Positions 8,333 through 16,641 of a stretch of DNA of 64,000 nt are shown piece by piece. How positions within the stretch are numbered: position 1 is the stretch's first letter; every line of letters starts with the position of its first letter. The notes beneath the pieces are model-generated. The model did not search any database. It was not told the origin of the DNA and worked only from the letters and a program-made list of their open reading frames with translations. Position numbers and translations under genes: made by a program. Origin of the DNA: UBA1351 sp965140555 (GTDB lineage Bacteria; Bacillota; Clostridia; Lachnospirales; Vallitaleaceae); the NCBI GenBank assembly GCA_965140555.1, contig OZ223256.1, forward strand, positions 124,001 through 188,000. Direction: 5' to 3'.

Positions 8333-11038
8333 CTATCGTTCATCTTCTTGTAAGCATATTTCTGAAATTTTATCAAAGGGTTCAGGAACAGAACCATAAT
8401 AGCCTTGATATTGCAAAATGCCTAATTCTCGAATAAATTCCAATTGATTCTCTGTCTCAATCCCTTCTATAACAACCGGTATATTTAGCTCTTCAAGCAT
8501 CCGCGTAATGGCTCTAAGCGTTCGTCCTTCATTACCGATAGGATAATCTTTAATAAACATACGATCAATTTTAATCTCATCTGCCTGAATGACATGAAGA
8601 TAGCTAAGAGATGAAAATCCTGTCCCAAAGTCATCAATAGAAACACGAATATCATTTTCATGTAAATAGAAAACAACATCACGAACCATCTCCAAATTTT
8701 CAACTAAGGATGTTTCTGTAATCTCAAAACAGAAAAGCGACTTACTAAGCTGGCTATTTTCAATAATTCGAACTAAATTCTTCATAATACTCAAATTTGA
8801 AAACTCATGCCCCGAAATATTAATGGACACTTTTATTGTCTCCGGCCATTTCGAAATGCGTTTAAGGTCATAAACGACAGCTTCCAATATATATTGACCA
8901 AAACTCTTGATTTTTAAACTATCTTCCATGATTGGAATAAAAACATCCGGCGTAATTTTCCCCAAACGACTACTTTCCCATCTTGCTAATACCTCCACCC
9001 CAATAATTTGATCTGTCTTAACATTTCGCTGTAATTGGTACACTGTATAAAATTCATGGTGTTCCAAACCATAGCTAATCTCATCCACTAGCATTTTATC
9101 TTTTTTTACTATATCAAAGATATTTTGATCATATACAAGATAACGCACCCGTTTCATTTTAATCAAGGTCTCCAATGCAATGAAGGCATTATCTAACAAT
9201 TCATATGCATTTTTACCATGTTCCGGTGTCAAGGCAATTCCTGTCAAATACTGTACCGGAAACGTCATATGATCATTAAAACGAACCGAACTAATCGTCC
9301 GGTCAACCATATCCATAATCTCCTTCACTTGAATATGATGCCGAAATACAGGAAATGAAAGAATAACAATTCCATTAAGAGGTATCGCCATTATACCACC
9401 TTGTACTTTAATCCGTTTTAATGCTCCCGTCACCATCGTTAGATATCTGGATGTCATCTCATGTTCTGCCTGCAAATCCAGATTTTTAGAATTATAAAAT
9501 TTAAGTGCTACCATAACATTCGTATATGTTGCGTCAAAATATTCTTCAAAAATCGGTTCTAATTTGTTTAACTCAAGCTTATCCACAATACGTTGATTGC
9601 TATAACCTTTTTTAATATTTTCACTAAAGACATCTTCGAAAGATGGCTGGGTGTAGATAATAATATGATAAATGTATTCATCCTTGGCATTTGCAATATC
9701 TATAATAGATAAACGCCTTAGCACAAACGTATCTTCCTCAACTTGATCCCATATATTCCCTTTCCATTCCAGTCGCTTATCTTCTGTATCTAGAATATAG
9801 TAACTTTCTCCTTTTAAAAACTGCAACGGTGACTTTCCATATAGTGTCTGAAATTGTTCTCCAACCATGTCTTCAAACTGCGAATTCGTATAAATGATTC
9901 GTTTTGTGCTATCCAAAATCATGACACAATCTGTTCCCATATCCTCAATATACCCGGAGGCTAATGCCATCAGTTGATTACGCTTCTTAAATTCAAGCAT
10001 CGATGTAATAAAAACAATAAATATACCACTCAACAATGATAGAAAGAACGGAATCCATCGATGAGTAAGAATCAGATTTCCTTTATTCATGAAAGCCGGC
10101 TGCCATTCAAAGCGACTAAGTATAATCCATTGCTTGTTTGGTTCTTCAAACACTAAATGAATATCCGGTATTTGATCGATACGTCGATAGGCAACATAGA
10201 GTCCATCCATATTAAAAAAATCCATTTCTTGATTATCTGCTTGTTCCATAATATCTACAAATTGAGCTGAATTGGATTCCATGTTTTCAATATCCAACAT
10301 AGAGTCCAGAACTGTCTCGCCTTTTAATGACCAGAACGTATTATTATCAAGTATCCCGGTATTAATATAAGCTGACCGCGCCTGTTTATATTGATCTAAA
10401 ATTGAAAGCAGATTATATCCGTCATAGTTTATAACCAATACACCTATGGATGTTTGTTCACTATATATAGGAATCGCAAAACGTACTGTCGGTTCATAGG
10501 GTTCAACAACAACACCATGCTCAATATTCAAGTCAAAATCTGATATATACATACTGTCTTCATCAATTCCTATGGCCGAAGTGAAGTAATATCGCGTGCT
10601 CTTATTCTGCAGTTCATGCTCCGGAACGACACTCAATACATTCTCTTTCTGATTCACTCGAACCTTTTCCATTCCTGATGCATCCAAAAAACGTATTTGC
10701 AAAAAATAATCCTTATTTTCTGCAATACGAAGAAAGAGAGTTTCTAATCCCTGAATATTCTCTCTTGAACTGTTGTCTATGTAGTTATTAAACTCTCTCG
10801 TATTTCGAATAAGCTGTAAGTCATGATAGACTGATTTTATTGTAGAATCCAACACATATTCCGTTATGGAAACCTCTTCTCGTTGCTTCGATACATAATC
10901 GCTGATAATATAATTATATTGATTCTGGTAAATCAATTGATAACCGATATAAATGACTATAATTGTTGCAACAATAGCAATTAAAGATTTTCGTAGCATA
11001 ATCAATAGGAAATGTGTCGATATTTTTTTTATAAACAT
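8333..11038 (-). CDS. Membrane sensor with dCache, PAS, degenerate GGDEF and EAL domains (c-di-GMP phosphodiesterase)
   Basis: The protein has 901 residues. A helix at about 15-37 and another near 320-345 enclose an extracytoplasmic dCache-like sensor. A PAS-like segment follows (about 360-460), then a GGDEF-fold region without the GGDEF signature (NGIVILSF stands in its place), then an EAL domain. The EAL domain keeps its key residues: EVLAR, the Asn in SINIS, EITE, DDFGTGFSSL, KIDR, EGIE and QGYY. It is therefore predicted to hydrolyse c-di-GMP, with the dead GGDEF as a possible regulatory site. ATG at 11038 follows AGGAGGA. The sensor half resembles that of the diguanylate cyclase at 16642, with similar FLDxxGxEKxR and YYFxxA segments. 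Confidence 0.9.
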   Translation of the reverse strand: MFIKKISTHFLLIMLRKSLIAIVATIIVIYIGYQLIYQNQYNYIISDYVSKQREEVSITEYVLDSTIKSVYHDLQLIRNTREFNNYIDNSSRENIQGLETLFLRIAENKDYFLQIRFLDASGMEKVRVNQKENVLSVVPEHELQNKSTRYYFTSAIGIDEDSMYISDFDLNIEHGVVVEPYEPTVRFAIPIYSEQTSIGVLVINYDGYNLLSILDQYKQARSAYINTGILDNNTFWSLKGETVLDSMLDIENMESNSAQFVDIMEQADNQEMDFFNMDGLYVAYRRIDQIPDIHLVFEEPNKQWIILSRFEWQPAFMNKGNLILTHRWIPFFLSLLSGIFIVFITSMLEFKKRNQLMALASGYIEDMGTDCVMILDSTKRIIYTNSQFEDMVGEQFQTLYGKSPLQFLKGESYYILDTEDKRLEWKGNIWDQVEEDTFVLRRLSIIDIANAKDEYIYHIIIYTQPSFEDVFSENIKKGYSNQRIVDKLELNKLEPIFEEYFDATYTNVMVALKFYNSKNLDLQAEHEMTSRYLTMVTGALKRIKVQGGIMAIPLNGIVILSFPVFRHHIQVKEIMDMVDRTISSVRFNDHMTFPVQYLTGIALTPEHGKNAYELLDNAFIALETLIKMKRVRYLVYDQNIFDIVKKDKMLVDEISYGLEHHEFYTVYQLQRNVKTDQIIGVEVLARWESSRLGKITPDVFIPIMEDSLKIKSFGQYILEAVVYDLKRISKWPETIKVSINISGHEFSNLSIMKNLVRIIENSQLSKSLFCFEITETSLVENLEMVRDVVFYLHENDIRVSIDDFGTGFSSLSYLHVIQADEIKIDRMFIKDYPIGNEGRTLRAITRMLEELNIPVVIEGIETENQLEFIRELGILQYQGYYGSVPEPFDKISEICLQEDER

Positions 11039-11103
11039 GGAGGATCCTCCTCATCCGTCGAATCCCCTTAATTCCATTGTAACAGATACTTATAAAAAGT
11101 CAA
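11039..11103 (-). promoter_or_regulatory. Promoter and palindromic ribosome binding site of the dCache-EAL gene
   Basis: On the minus strand, TTGACT (11103-11098, inside the last codons of the upstream gene) and TACAAT (11081-11076) are separated by 16 bp. The ribosome binding site lies in a perfect 12-bp palindrome, GGAGGATCCTCC (11039-11050), which directly abuts the ATG. A short hairpin or mRNA dimer could mask the Shine-Dalgarno sequence; that part is inference. Confidence 0.5.
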
Positions 11104-13912
11104 TGGATTCGTTTATACTCCGTTTATCATATACTTTAATAAACTCTGTCAATGTAATCGGTTTACTATAATAGTAGCCTTGTACAACAATATCCGAATG
11201 TCCTCTTATTATATCTACTTGCTCTATACATTCGACGCCTTCTACAATAATATCAATCTTCATAATCTTAGCCAATCCACAAATAACATCAAAAACCTCC
11301 CGAGATTTTTTTCGCAAATGAATGTTATCAATAAAATACTTATCAATTTTCAATAAATCAATATTCAGCTTTTCTAAATAAGAAAGCGAAGAATAGCCTT
11401 TTCCGAAATCATCAAGGGCTACTTTAACACCAATTTCTTTTAACTCTTCAAAAACACTATTTGCCTTGTTCAAATTTTCAAATCCCATATCCTCTGTCAC
11501 TTCTATAATTAGAAAGTGCGGATTAACCGAGTAGCTCTGTATGCATGTATTTAATCGTCCAATCATATCATGACTGGTGAATGTTTGTGCTGTCATATTA
11601 ACGGATACTTTAAAGTAATATCCGTTTTTTTGCATTTTACCCATAAAGGCACATGCTTTATCCAACACATAATAATCAATCATCGTTATTTTACCGTTTT
11701 TTTCAGCAATATCAATAAATGCTCCTGGATATAGCATTCCTTTATCCGGATGATTCCACCGAATCAACATTTCACCCCCGATAATTGTTTGAGTTTCAAG
11801 ATGTATTTGGGGTTGAATATACAATTCAAAGGCTTCCGTTGCAATCCCCTTTTCGATTTGACTTAACAGCTTTTGCTCTTCAAGATACACATCGTATAGA
11901 TTTTGAGTAAAATTCAGTGCTTGTGGCTTAATATTATGTTGTTTTATATAGTCAATAGCATACCTCGCTTTGCTATACAGACTATCGTAGTCACGTCCGT
12001 GTTCAGGGAATTGCACAACACCTATACTCATGTCGAATTGCGTTAGCCGAGGTTGTTCTTCCTGAAGCTCCTCAATACTACGTCGTAATATATCTATAAC
12101 TTCTTGCTCCTCTTCTCGACTTTCTCCAAATAAAACTAACAAAAATTCATCGCCACCAACACGACCAAGCACTCTAGATTCATTGATAATGCCCATAAAC
12201 TTTTGAGCGATAGCTAAAAGTATCTCGTCTCCGCCTTTATGACCAATCCGATTGTTGATTTCTTTAAATCCATTTACATCCAATAAAATTAAGGTTCCTG
12301 ATTCGTTGCTCTTCATCCTTTTTGACATATGTTGCATTAATCCGTTTTTGTTGGGTAACAAGGTCAGATAATCATGGGCATAAAGATAGCGTAGTTCTTT
12401 ATTACGACGATTATTCATATACAGGCGTATCCCCACTATCATCATGACCACTGCCAATAGCAAACCTAAAAAGGAAGATGCAATAATCAAATTATTCCTT
12501 CTATATAAGACATTCGGAACATTTTCAAGGCTTCTCAATTCAATGGCATCTGTATCTAAAACTTGAATACCTTTATTCATTACTTGTAGTAACGCTTGAT
12601 TTCTATCTGCAAGAAAAAAAGAGGACGACTCAAAAAACGGTGTAACAAATCTCAAAGAAAGCGCCTTCTTGTCCATTGCTTTTTCAAGATAGTTCATATC
12701 CCACAAGGACATCATCGCTACGTCTATTGTCTGATTATAGAGCCCCTGAACCATTTGATCCATTGAATCATAGTACGTGATATTTGCGCCGGGAAGTTTT
12801 TCCGCCAAACGATTGCTTATCTGACTACTATTAAAACTTCCTATACGCTGATTATAGAGTCTATCAAGAGATTTATATGCTGATTGTGTATACATGCCAA
12901 CCATAACAAAGTTCTCTTGTAGAAAGGGAATGGTATTGAGACTAAACGGAGGCTCACTTTGATTCCCCCATATTAAATCTGTATTCTCATCAATTTGAGT
13001 CTGAAAAACAATCGGCGTTTCCAATAAGGCTTCTAATGAAATCAATGTCTCATATACATATCCATAATAGTCTTTCCCATTCGAATAAAAATAAGGAATA
13101 GTCTCCGGAATATAAGCATAAATGGTTGATTTTGTAGCCAAATAGTCCATTTCCTCTGGCGTCAGCAACTGATAAAAATCTTCTAGCGCTTGTGTTTCTT
13201 TATTTTTCATAAATAACGATTTAACACTCTCACTATTTTGAACCCTTGTAATTCCGTCATTAATTTGATTTAATATCATGTCTCCATCATAGTCTATATT
13301 TGTATCAAGAACCATATAAGAGGATTCATGTGTCGCATAGCTCACATATTCTCGATAAGCTATAATCCGATCATTTTCAATAAATGTGTACCGATTATCT
13401 GAACTGACAAAGAAATCCAATTGACCTGATCGATAATCATCCATCATTTGCTCTGATTGGTTATAAACATAGATTTCTACACCTTCATTGTCAAACATCA
13501 TCTCTTTGTTTAATTCCAGATAATCCAATGACTGGATACCTATACGTTGACCTTTTGTAAAGATTTGTTGCCCTATGAATTTTTTTGCACCATAAAATGA
13601 CAAAGGCTGATGTTGAACGGCCTTTGTTCTCATTTCATTGCTGTTGTCATCTACTGGTTTATACGGATTTCCTACCGTCCATGTAATATCTGCATTTTTT
13701 TCATCTCTTGCAGGCTTGAACACTATAGACGTATACTCCGACAATCTTCTCATATAATCATCAACATTCGCTAACTGCTGATCATTATAGGCATACGTTA
13801 ACGTCACTGTTGGAGATTGAGCTCGTACTACTTCTTCCACTTGGACTATAAAACCGATCAAGAATACAGCAATTAGAATCCATCGTTTTATATCTATATG
13901 CTTAGTATTCAT
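11090..13912 (-). CDS. Membrane GGDEF-EAL protein with tandem solute-binding-like sensor domains
   Basis: The protein has 940 residues. A signal/anchor helix lies at about 10-30, followed by two SBP_bac_3-like modules (about 35-250 and 260-470), a helix at about 470-500, GGDEF (about 505-670) and EAL (about 680-930). The cyclase site is canonical (GRVGGDEF), but no RxxD inhibition site lies five residues before it. The EAL domain keeps EMLIR, EVTED, DDFGKG, KIDKY, VEGVE and QGYY. It could both make and break c-di-GMP in response to an external ligand. ATG at 13912 overlaps the preceding stop (ATGA), so it is translationally coupled to the RsgI-like gene. Confidence 0.92.
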   Translation of the reverse strand: MNTKHIDIKRWILIAVFLIGFIVQVEEVVRAQSPTVTLTYAYNDQQLANVDDYMRRLSEYTSIVFKPARDEKNADITWTVGNPYKPVDDNSNEMRTKAVQHQPLSFYGAKKFIGQQIFTKGQRIGIQSLDYLELNKEMMFDNEGVEIYVYNQSEQMMDDYRSGQLDFFVSSDNRYTFIENDRIIAYREYVSYATHESSYMVLDTNIDYDGDMILNQINDGITRVQNSESVKSLFMKNKETQALEDFYQLLTPEEMDYLATKSTIYAYIPETIPYFYSNGKDYYGYVYETLISLEALLETPIVFQTQIDENTDLIWGNQSEPPFSLNTIPFLQENFVMVGMYTQSAYKSLDRLYNQRIGSFNSSQISNRLAEKLPGANITYYDSMDQMVQGLYNQTIDVAMMSLWDMNYLEKAMDKKALSLRFVTPFFESSSFFLADRNQALLQVMNKGIQVLDTDAIELRSLENVPNVLYRRNNLIIASSFLGLLLAVVMMIVGIRLYMNNRRNKELRYLYAHDYLTLLPNKNGLMQHMSKRMKSNESGTLILLDVNGFKEINNRIGHKGGDEILLAIAQKFMGIINESRVLGRVGGDEFLLVLFGESREEEQEVIDILRRSIEELQEEQPRLTQFDMSIGVVQFPEHGRDYDSLYSKARYAIDYIKQHNIKPQALNFTQNLYDVYLEEQKLLSQIEKGIATEAFELYIQPQIHLETQTIIGGEMLIRWNHPDKGMLYPGAFIDIAEKNGKITMIDYYVLDKACAFMGKMQKNGYYFKVSVNMTAQTFTSHDMIGRLNTCIQSYSVNPHFLIIEVTEDMGFENLNKANSVFEELKEIGVKVALDDFGKGYSSLSYLEKLNIDLLKIDKYFIDNIHLRKKSREVFDVICGLAKIMKIDIIVEGVECIEQVDIIRGHSDIVVQGYYYSKPITLTEFIKVYDKRSINESIDFL

Positions 13913-14352
13913 GGTTTCTCCTCATCCACCTGCTTCATGTCAATTTCTGATGCGCTCTCTGTATTTTCTTCAACTTCTCTGATTTTCAATTCTGAAGATA
14001 TCAACTGCCTTTCTTTCATCATCTCTCCATGTTCAAAGGGGGATTTCACATAATATACAGAAGGATATGTACTATTAATCTTTCCCACTATCCTTTCATT
14101 TTCACTCGGCAAATACACTTCAGCTTCCTGATGTCTTACATCCTCTATTAGAATCACTGAAAGGAGTAGAACGAAGAGTCCCACTCCAAAAACTTTAGTC
14201 AATCGTTTTAACGGCAATTGCTCATACCATCCATAAGCAATACGCTCTCCAACAACCACATAATTCCTTCTTTCAATTTTCAACATCTTCATCTTATCTG
14301 TCATAAGATAAATATAATCATCATCAATTTGAACAACCAAGGCCTCTTTCAT
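13909..14352 (-). CDS. Small single-pass membrane protein with RsgI-like N-terminal (anti-sigma) domain
   Basis: This protein has 147 residues. The first 50 residues (KEALVVQIDDDYIYLMT and the following ERRNYVVVGERI) resemble the short beta-rich N-terminal domain of RsgI anti-sigma-I factors. One membrane helix follows (about 53-72, VFGVGLFVLLLSVIL), then about 75 external residues ending in an acidic tail. No SigI-like sigma factor is encoded in this window. ATG at 14352 sits 6 bp from the GAGG at 14359-14362; ATG at 14355 is possible. It overlaps the SBP-GGDEF-EAL gene by 4 bp, so the two proteins are probably made together. The domain call is pattern recognition and needs a profile search. 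Confidence 0.6.
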   Translation of the reverse strand: MKEALVVQIDDDYIYLMTDKMKMLKIERRNYVVVGERIAYGWYEQLPLKRLTKVFGVGLFVLLLSVILIEDVRHQEAEVYLPSENERIVGKINSTYPSVYYVKSPFEHGEMMKERQLISSELKIREVEENTESASEIDMKQVDEEKP

Positions 14353-14397
14353 CATCCACCTCTAAAATACTTCATATTGCTATTATTTTATCAGTAA

Positions 14398-14517
14398 CAC
14401 CATTAAGTGTCAAAGGAATTAGTGACACTTAGTGGATATCGGAGAAAGTTCCGAACGTTTCTACGGAAGTTTTATAGATATCCTCTTAGTGGATCTTTAC
14501 TTTGAGGCTTAATGGTG
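14398..14517. repeat. 120-bp imperfect palindromic element with 10-bp terminal inverted repeats
   Basis: The element opens with CACCATTAAG (14398-14407) and closes with its exact complement CTTAATGGTG (14508-14517). The two arms remain alignable inward through TCAAAG, ACTTAG/ACTAAG, GATATC and a TTCCG core, so the unit could fold into one long hairpin. A nested perfect 9-bp stem, TAAGTGTCA/TGACACTTA, lies at 14404-14431. It contains no coding capacity. It resembles a MITE-like or intergenic palindromic repeat unit, but no target-site duplication is obvious. Confidence 0.6.
14400..14427 (+). repeat. 28-bp direct repeat, copy 1
   Basis: The 28 bases at 14400-14427 (beginning CCATTAAGTG, ending TTAGTGACA) recur exactly at 14523-14550, 123 bp further on. 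This copy lies at the left end of the palindromic element. Confidence 0.85.
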
Positions 14518-14522
14518 CCTAT

Positions 14523-14550
14523 CCATTAAGTGTCAAAGGAATTAGTGACA
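14523..14550 (+). repeat. 28-bp direct repeat, copy 2
   Basis: This is an exact second copy of the repeat at 14400-14427. It sits just outside the palindromic element and 8 bp upstream of the AraC gene's -35 box. Its end also forms a 7-bp inverted repeat, AGTGACA/TGTCACT (14544-14550, 14559-14565), which runs into the -35. It could be an operator or the remnant of a second element copy. Confidence 0.85.
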
Positions 14551-14557
14551 GTGGACC

Positions 14558-14586
14558 TTGTCACTGCATAGCCTATATGCTATGAT
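14558..14586 (+). promoter_or_regulatory. Promoter of the AraC-family regulator gene
   Basis: TTGTCA (14558-14563) and TATGAT (14581-14586) are separated by 17 bp. The spacer and -10 contain an inverted repeat, CATAGC/GCTATG, at about 14567-14585. The start codon is 40 bp downstream of the -10. Confidence 0.65.
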
Positions 14587-14626
14587 AAAGAATAAGTTTA
14601 GGTAAATGTAACTATGGAGGACACCT

Positions 14627-15508
14627 ATGATTAATCAAAATGTCGATTACACAATTCAAGATTTTCGCATCAAATCTCGCTCTTACAAAAATTATAACAT
14701 GGGCACGCACCACTTTCATGATTCCTATGAAATCTACTACATGAATTCAGGGACTCGCGACTACTTTATCAACGATAAAACCTTTCGTGTTCATCAAGGG
14801 AATCTTGTACTCATTTGTCCCAACGTCTTACACAAAACCATGGATACAGGAGAACAACATTCCCGACTTTTGATAAGTTTTCGACCAAGTTTTCTCCCCT
14901 TCAAAAATATCCATGATATTATTGACCAAAGCTTTCGCCAATCTGGTGTCCTTGTTTTTAATTTTGCTACGCAAGACCGTATAGAAACCATACTTAGCCT
15001 TATGGTTAACGAAGCCACTACCAAACAACTTGGCTATGAGGCACGTCTACAATGTCACTTAGTTACTTTACTTATTGAAATTGCCCGATATCTAGAAACA
15101 GAGCCAGAAGATTCAGAACTCGAACCTACTGTTAATCAAAAAATTTTTGAAGTTATACAATATTTGAAATCCAATTACAAAAAAAACATTACCTTAGAAC
15201 AACTTGCTGAAGAATTTTATATTAGTCGCTATTATCTCAGTCGAGTATTTAAAAAAACCACAGGTTTCACTATCTTCAAGTATATTCATAGTTTAAGGAT
15301 TCTTGAGGCTCAGCGCCTACTCAAAGATACAGATATGAAAGTTATCGAAATTGCTGAGGCCGTCGGTTTTGTAAATGTATCCAATTTTGGGAAGGTATTC
15401 AAGTCTATTTCCGAAGTATCTCCTGCACAATATAGGAAACATCAACGAGAAACTCAAGGCTCTGTCAAGAAAAGGAAAAAGGATATAAAAGGGAGAGAAC
15501 ACATTTGA
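14627..15508 (+). CDS. AraC-family transcriptional regulator with cupin sensor domain
   Basis: The protein has 293 residues. An N-terminal cupin-like domain (about 20-120, with HHFHDSYEIYYM) is followed by two helix-turn-helix motifs (about 180-275): LEQLAEEFYISRYYLSRVFK, then EIAEAVGFVNVSNFGKVFK. It is likely a sugar-responsive activator. ATG at 14627 follows GGAGGA at 14616-14621. Its neighbours are a convergent TIM-barrel protein and, further on, the Lpl-type module, which are candidate targets. A strong hairpin terminator overlaps its stop codon. Confidence 0.9.
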   Translation: MINQNVDYTIQDFRIKSRSYKNYNMGTHHFHDSYEIYYMNSGTRDYFINDKTFRVHQGNLVLICPNVLHKTMDTGEQHSRLLISFRPSFLPFKNIHDIIDQSFRQSGVLVFNFATQDRIETILSLMVNEATTKQLGYEARLQCHLVTLLIEIARYLETEPEDSELEPTVNQKIFEVIQYLKSNYKKNITLEQLAEEFYISRYYLSRVFKKTTGFTIFKYIHSLRILEAQRLLKDTDMKVIEIAEAVGFVNVSNFGKVFKSISEVSPAQYRKHQRETQGSVKKRKKDIKGREHI

Positions 15509-15533
15509 CCTCTACTGTTCTCTCCCTTTTTTT
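15487..15533. terminator. Bidirectional intrinsic terminator between araC-like and TIM-barrel genes
   Basis: A 15-bp stem is formed by AAAAGGGAGAGAACA (15487-15501) and its exact complement (15516-15530), with a run of T after it on the plus strand and a run of A before it. It overlaps the AraC stop codon and abuts the stop of the convergent gene at 15532. Confidence 0.9.
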
Positions 15534-16374
15534 ATACTTCTAGTGCTTTTCGTTCTAAAAACTCACGCACTTCTGTCAAATATTGACTGGAGATATCCTC
15601 TGCAAGAACATCCATAGGCGTATGGCTATGTTGTATCAATTCCATCAAATAATTATAATCCAACATCCCTTGTCCCGGACGTACCACACGTACTCTTCCG
15701 TCTTCTATAATAAAATCTTTGGCATGAATAACGCGAATACGACCATCCAATAATTCAAACATGTCATACATCAATTGCTTTTGGCGATGGGCATTATCTA
15801 CCGTAATAATATTGACCGGGTCAAAAATGACATATAAATTCGGATCTGACATTGTTTTTATAAATTCATTCATGCGCTGTGGTGTATGAATGATATGGTG
15901 GGCAACTGCTTCAACTGCGAAGGAGCCCTTTACTTCATCTGCTGTTATTAATATTTTCTCAATACCTTTGGCAAACTCATTAAGTGCTAAAGCACTATGA
16001 TTATCAGGATGCCAGTTATAATTAGGGTCTAAAGACCCTGTTTCCGTCCCCACCACCTGGCAACCAAATTCATGAAACAACCGCATATGCTGACAAGCAA
16101 TATCAACAGCTTTTCCTCGAGTTTCCGGGTCCTGATGTGCATAATTCAAATAGACACCAAGAACTGAAATATCTACGTCATGTGACGCCAGTGCGGTGCA
16201 TATGGCTGTTGCCTTTTCCGGTATTAACATGTCGTCAAAACTTGTAAAATCTGCGCAAGCCTTTTTGAGGGCTAATTGAATAGTTGTAAATCCATCTTTT
16301 TGAATCATTTCTGCTGTTTCTTCTATTACATGTTGCCCATAATCATGGGCTCGCATACCTATTCGTCTAATCAT
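15532..16374 (-). CDS. Sugar phosphate isomerase/epimerase-like TIM-barrel protein
   Basis: This 280-residue protein belongs to the xylose-isomerase-like TIM-barrel (AP endonuclease 2) superfamily. Metal- or substrate-binding acidic and His residues appear in VVGTETGS, SFAVEAVAHH, VIFDPVNI, VIHAKD and DVLAED, near the ends of successive strands. Such proteins usually isomerise or epimerise sugars or inositol derivatives; the substrate is not predictable. ATG at 16374 is chosen because AAGGAG lies just upstream and a SigA-like promoter is at 16406-16434. The longer reading frame would begin inside that promoter region. Confidence 0.82.
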   Translation of the reverse strand: MIRRIGMRAHDYGQHVIEETAEMIQKDGFTTIQLALKKACADFTSFDDMLIPEKATAICTALASHDVDISVLGVYLNYAHQDPETRGKAVDIACQHMRLFHEFGCQVVGTETGSLDPNYNWHPDNHSALALNEFAKGIEKILITADEVKGSFAVEAVAHHIIHTPQRMNEFIKTMSDPNLYVIFDPVNIITVDNAHRQKQLMYDMFELLDGRIRVIHAKDFIIEDGRVRVVRPGQGMLDYNYLMELIQHSHTPMDVLAEDISSQYLTEVREFLERKALEV

Positions 16375-16405
16375 AACCGTCTCCTTTATCCTTTTTGTCT
16401 CTTTT

Positions 16406-16434
16406 ATTATCCCGAATCCTTTTATCCACGTCAA
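16406..16434 (-). promoter_or_regulatory. Promoter of the TIM-barrel gene
   Basis: On the minus strand, TTGACG (16434-16429) and GATAAT (16411-16406) are separated by 17 bp, 32 bp before the chosen start. The rest of the divergent interval to 16641 contains no recognisable feature; a clear -35 for the plus-strand cyclase gene was not found. Confidence 0.65.
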
Positions 16435-16641
16435 GGCGTTTATTGTCATACTTTCTAAAATTATGCCCATATATTGTCTTTATTCGAATAGGTGCAAGCT
16501 AATACCTCCTAATTTTGTTAAATTTAGAGAAAATTCTTTATGTATTATGCATAAGATGGTATACTACTAATGAAGTTTATTGAACGTCAATATCTCCGAT
16601 GTATTAAAAAAGCCAAATATATATATGTTTTAGGAGTACTT

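Noticed and set aside
14400..14550. CRISPR array
   Set aside because: There are only two copies of the 28-bp repeat, separated by 95 bp, and no cas genes or spacer series.
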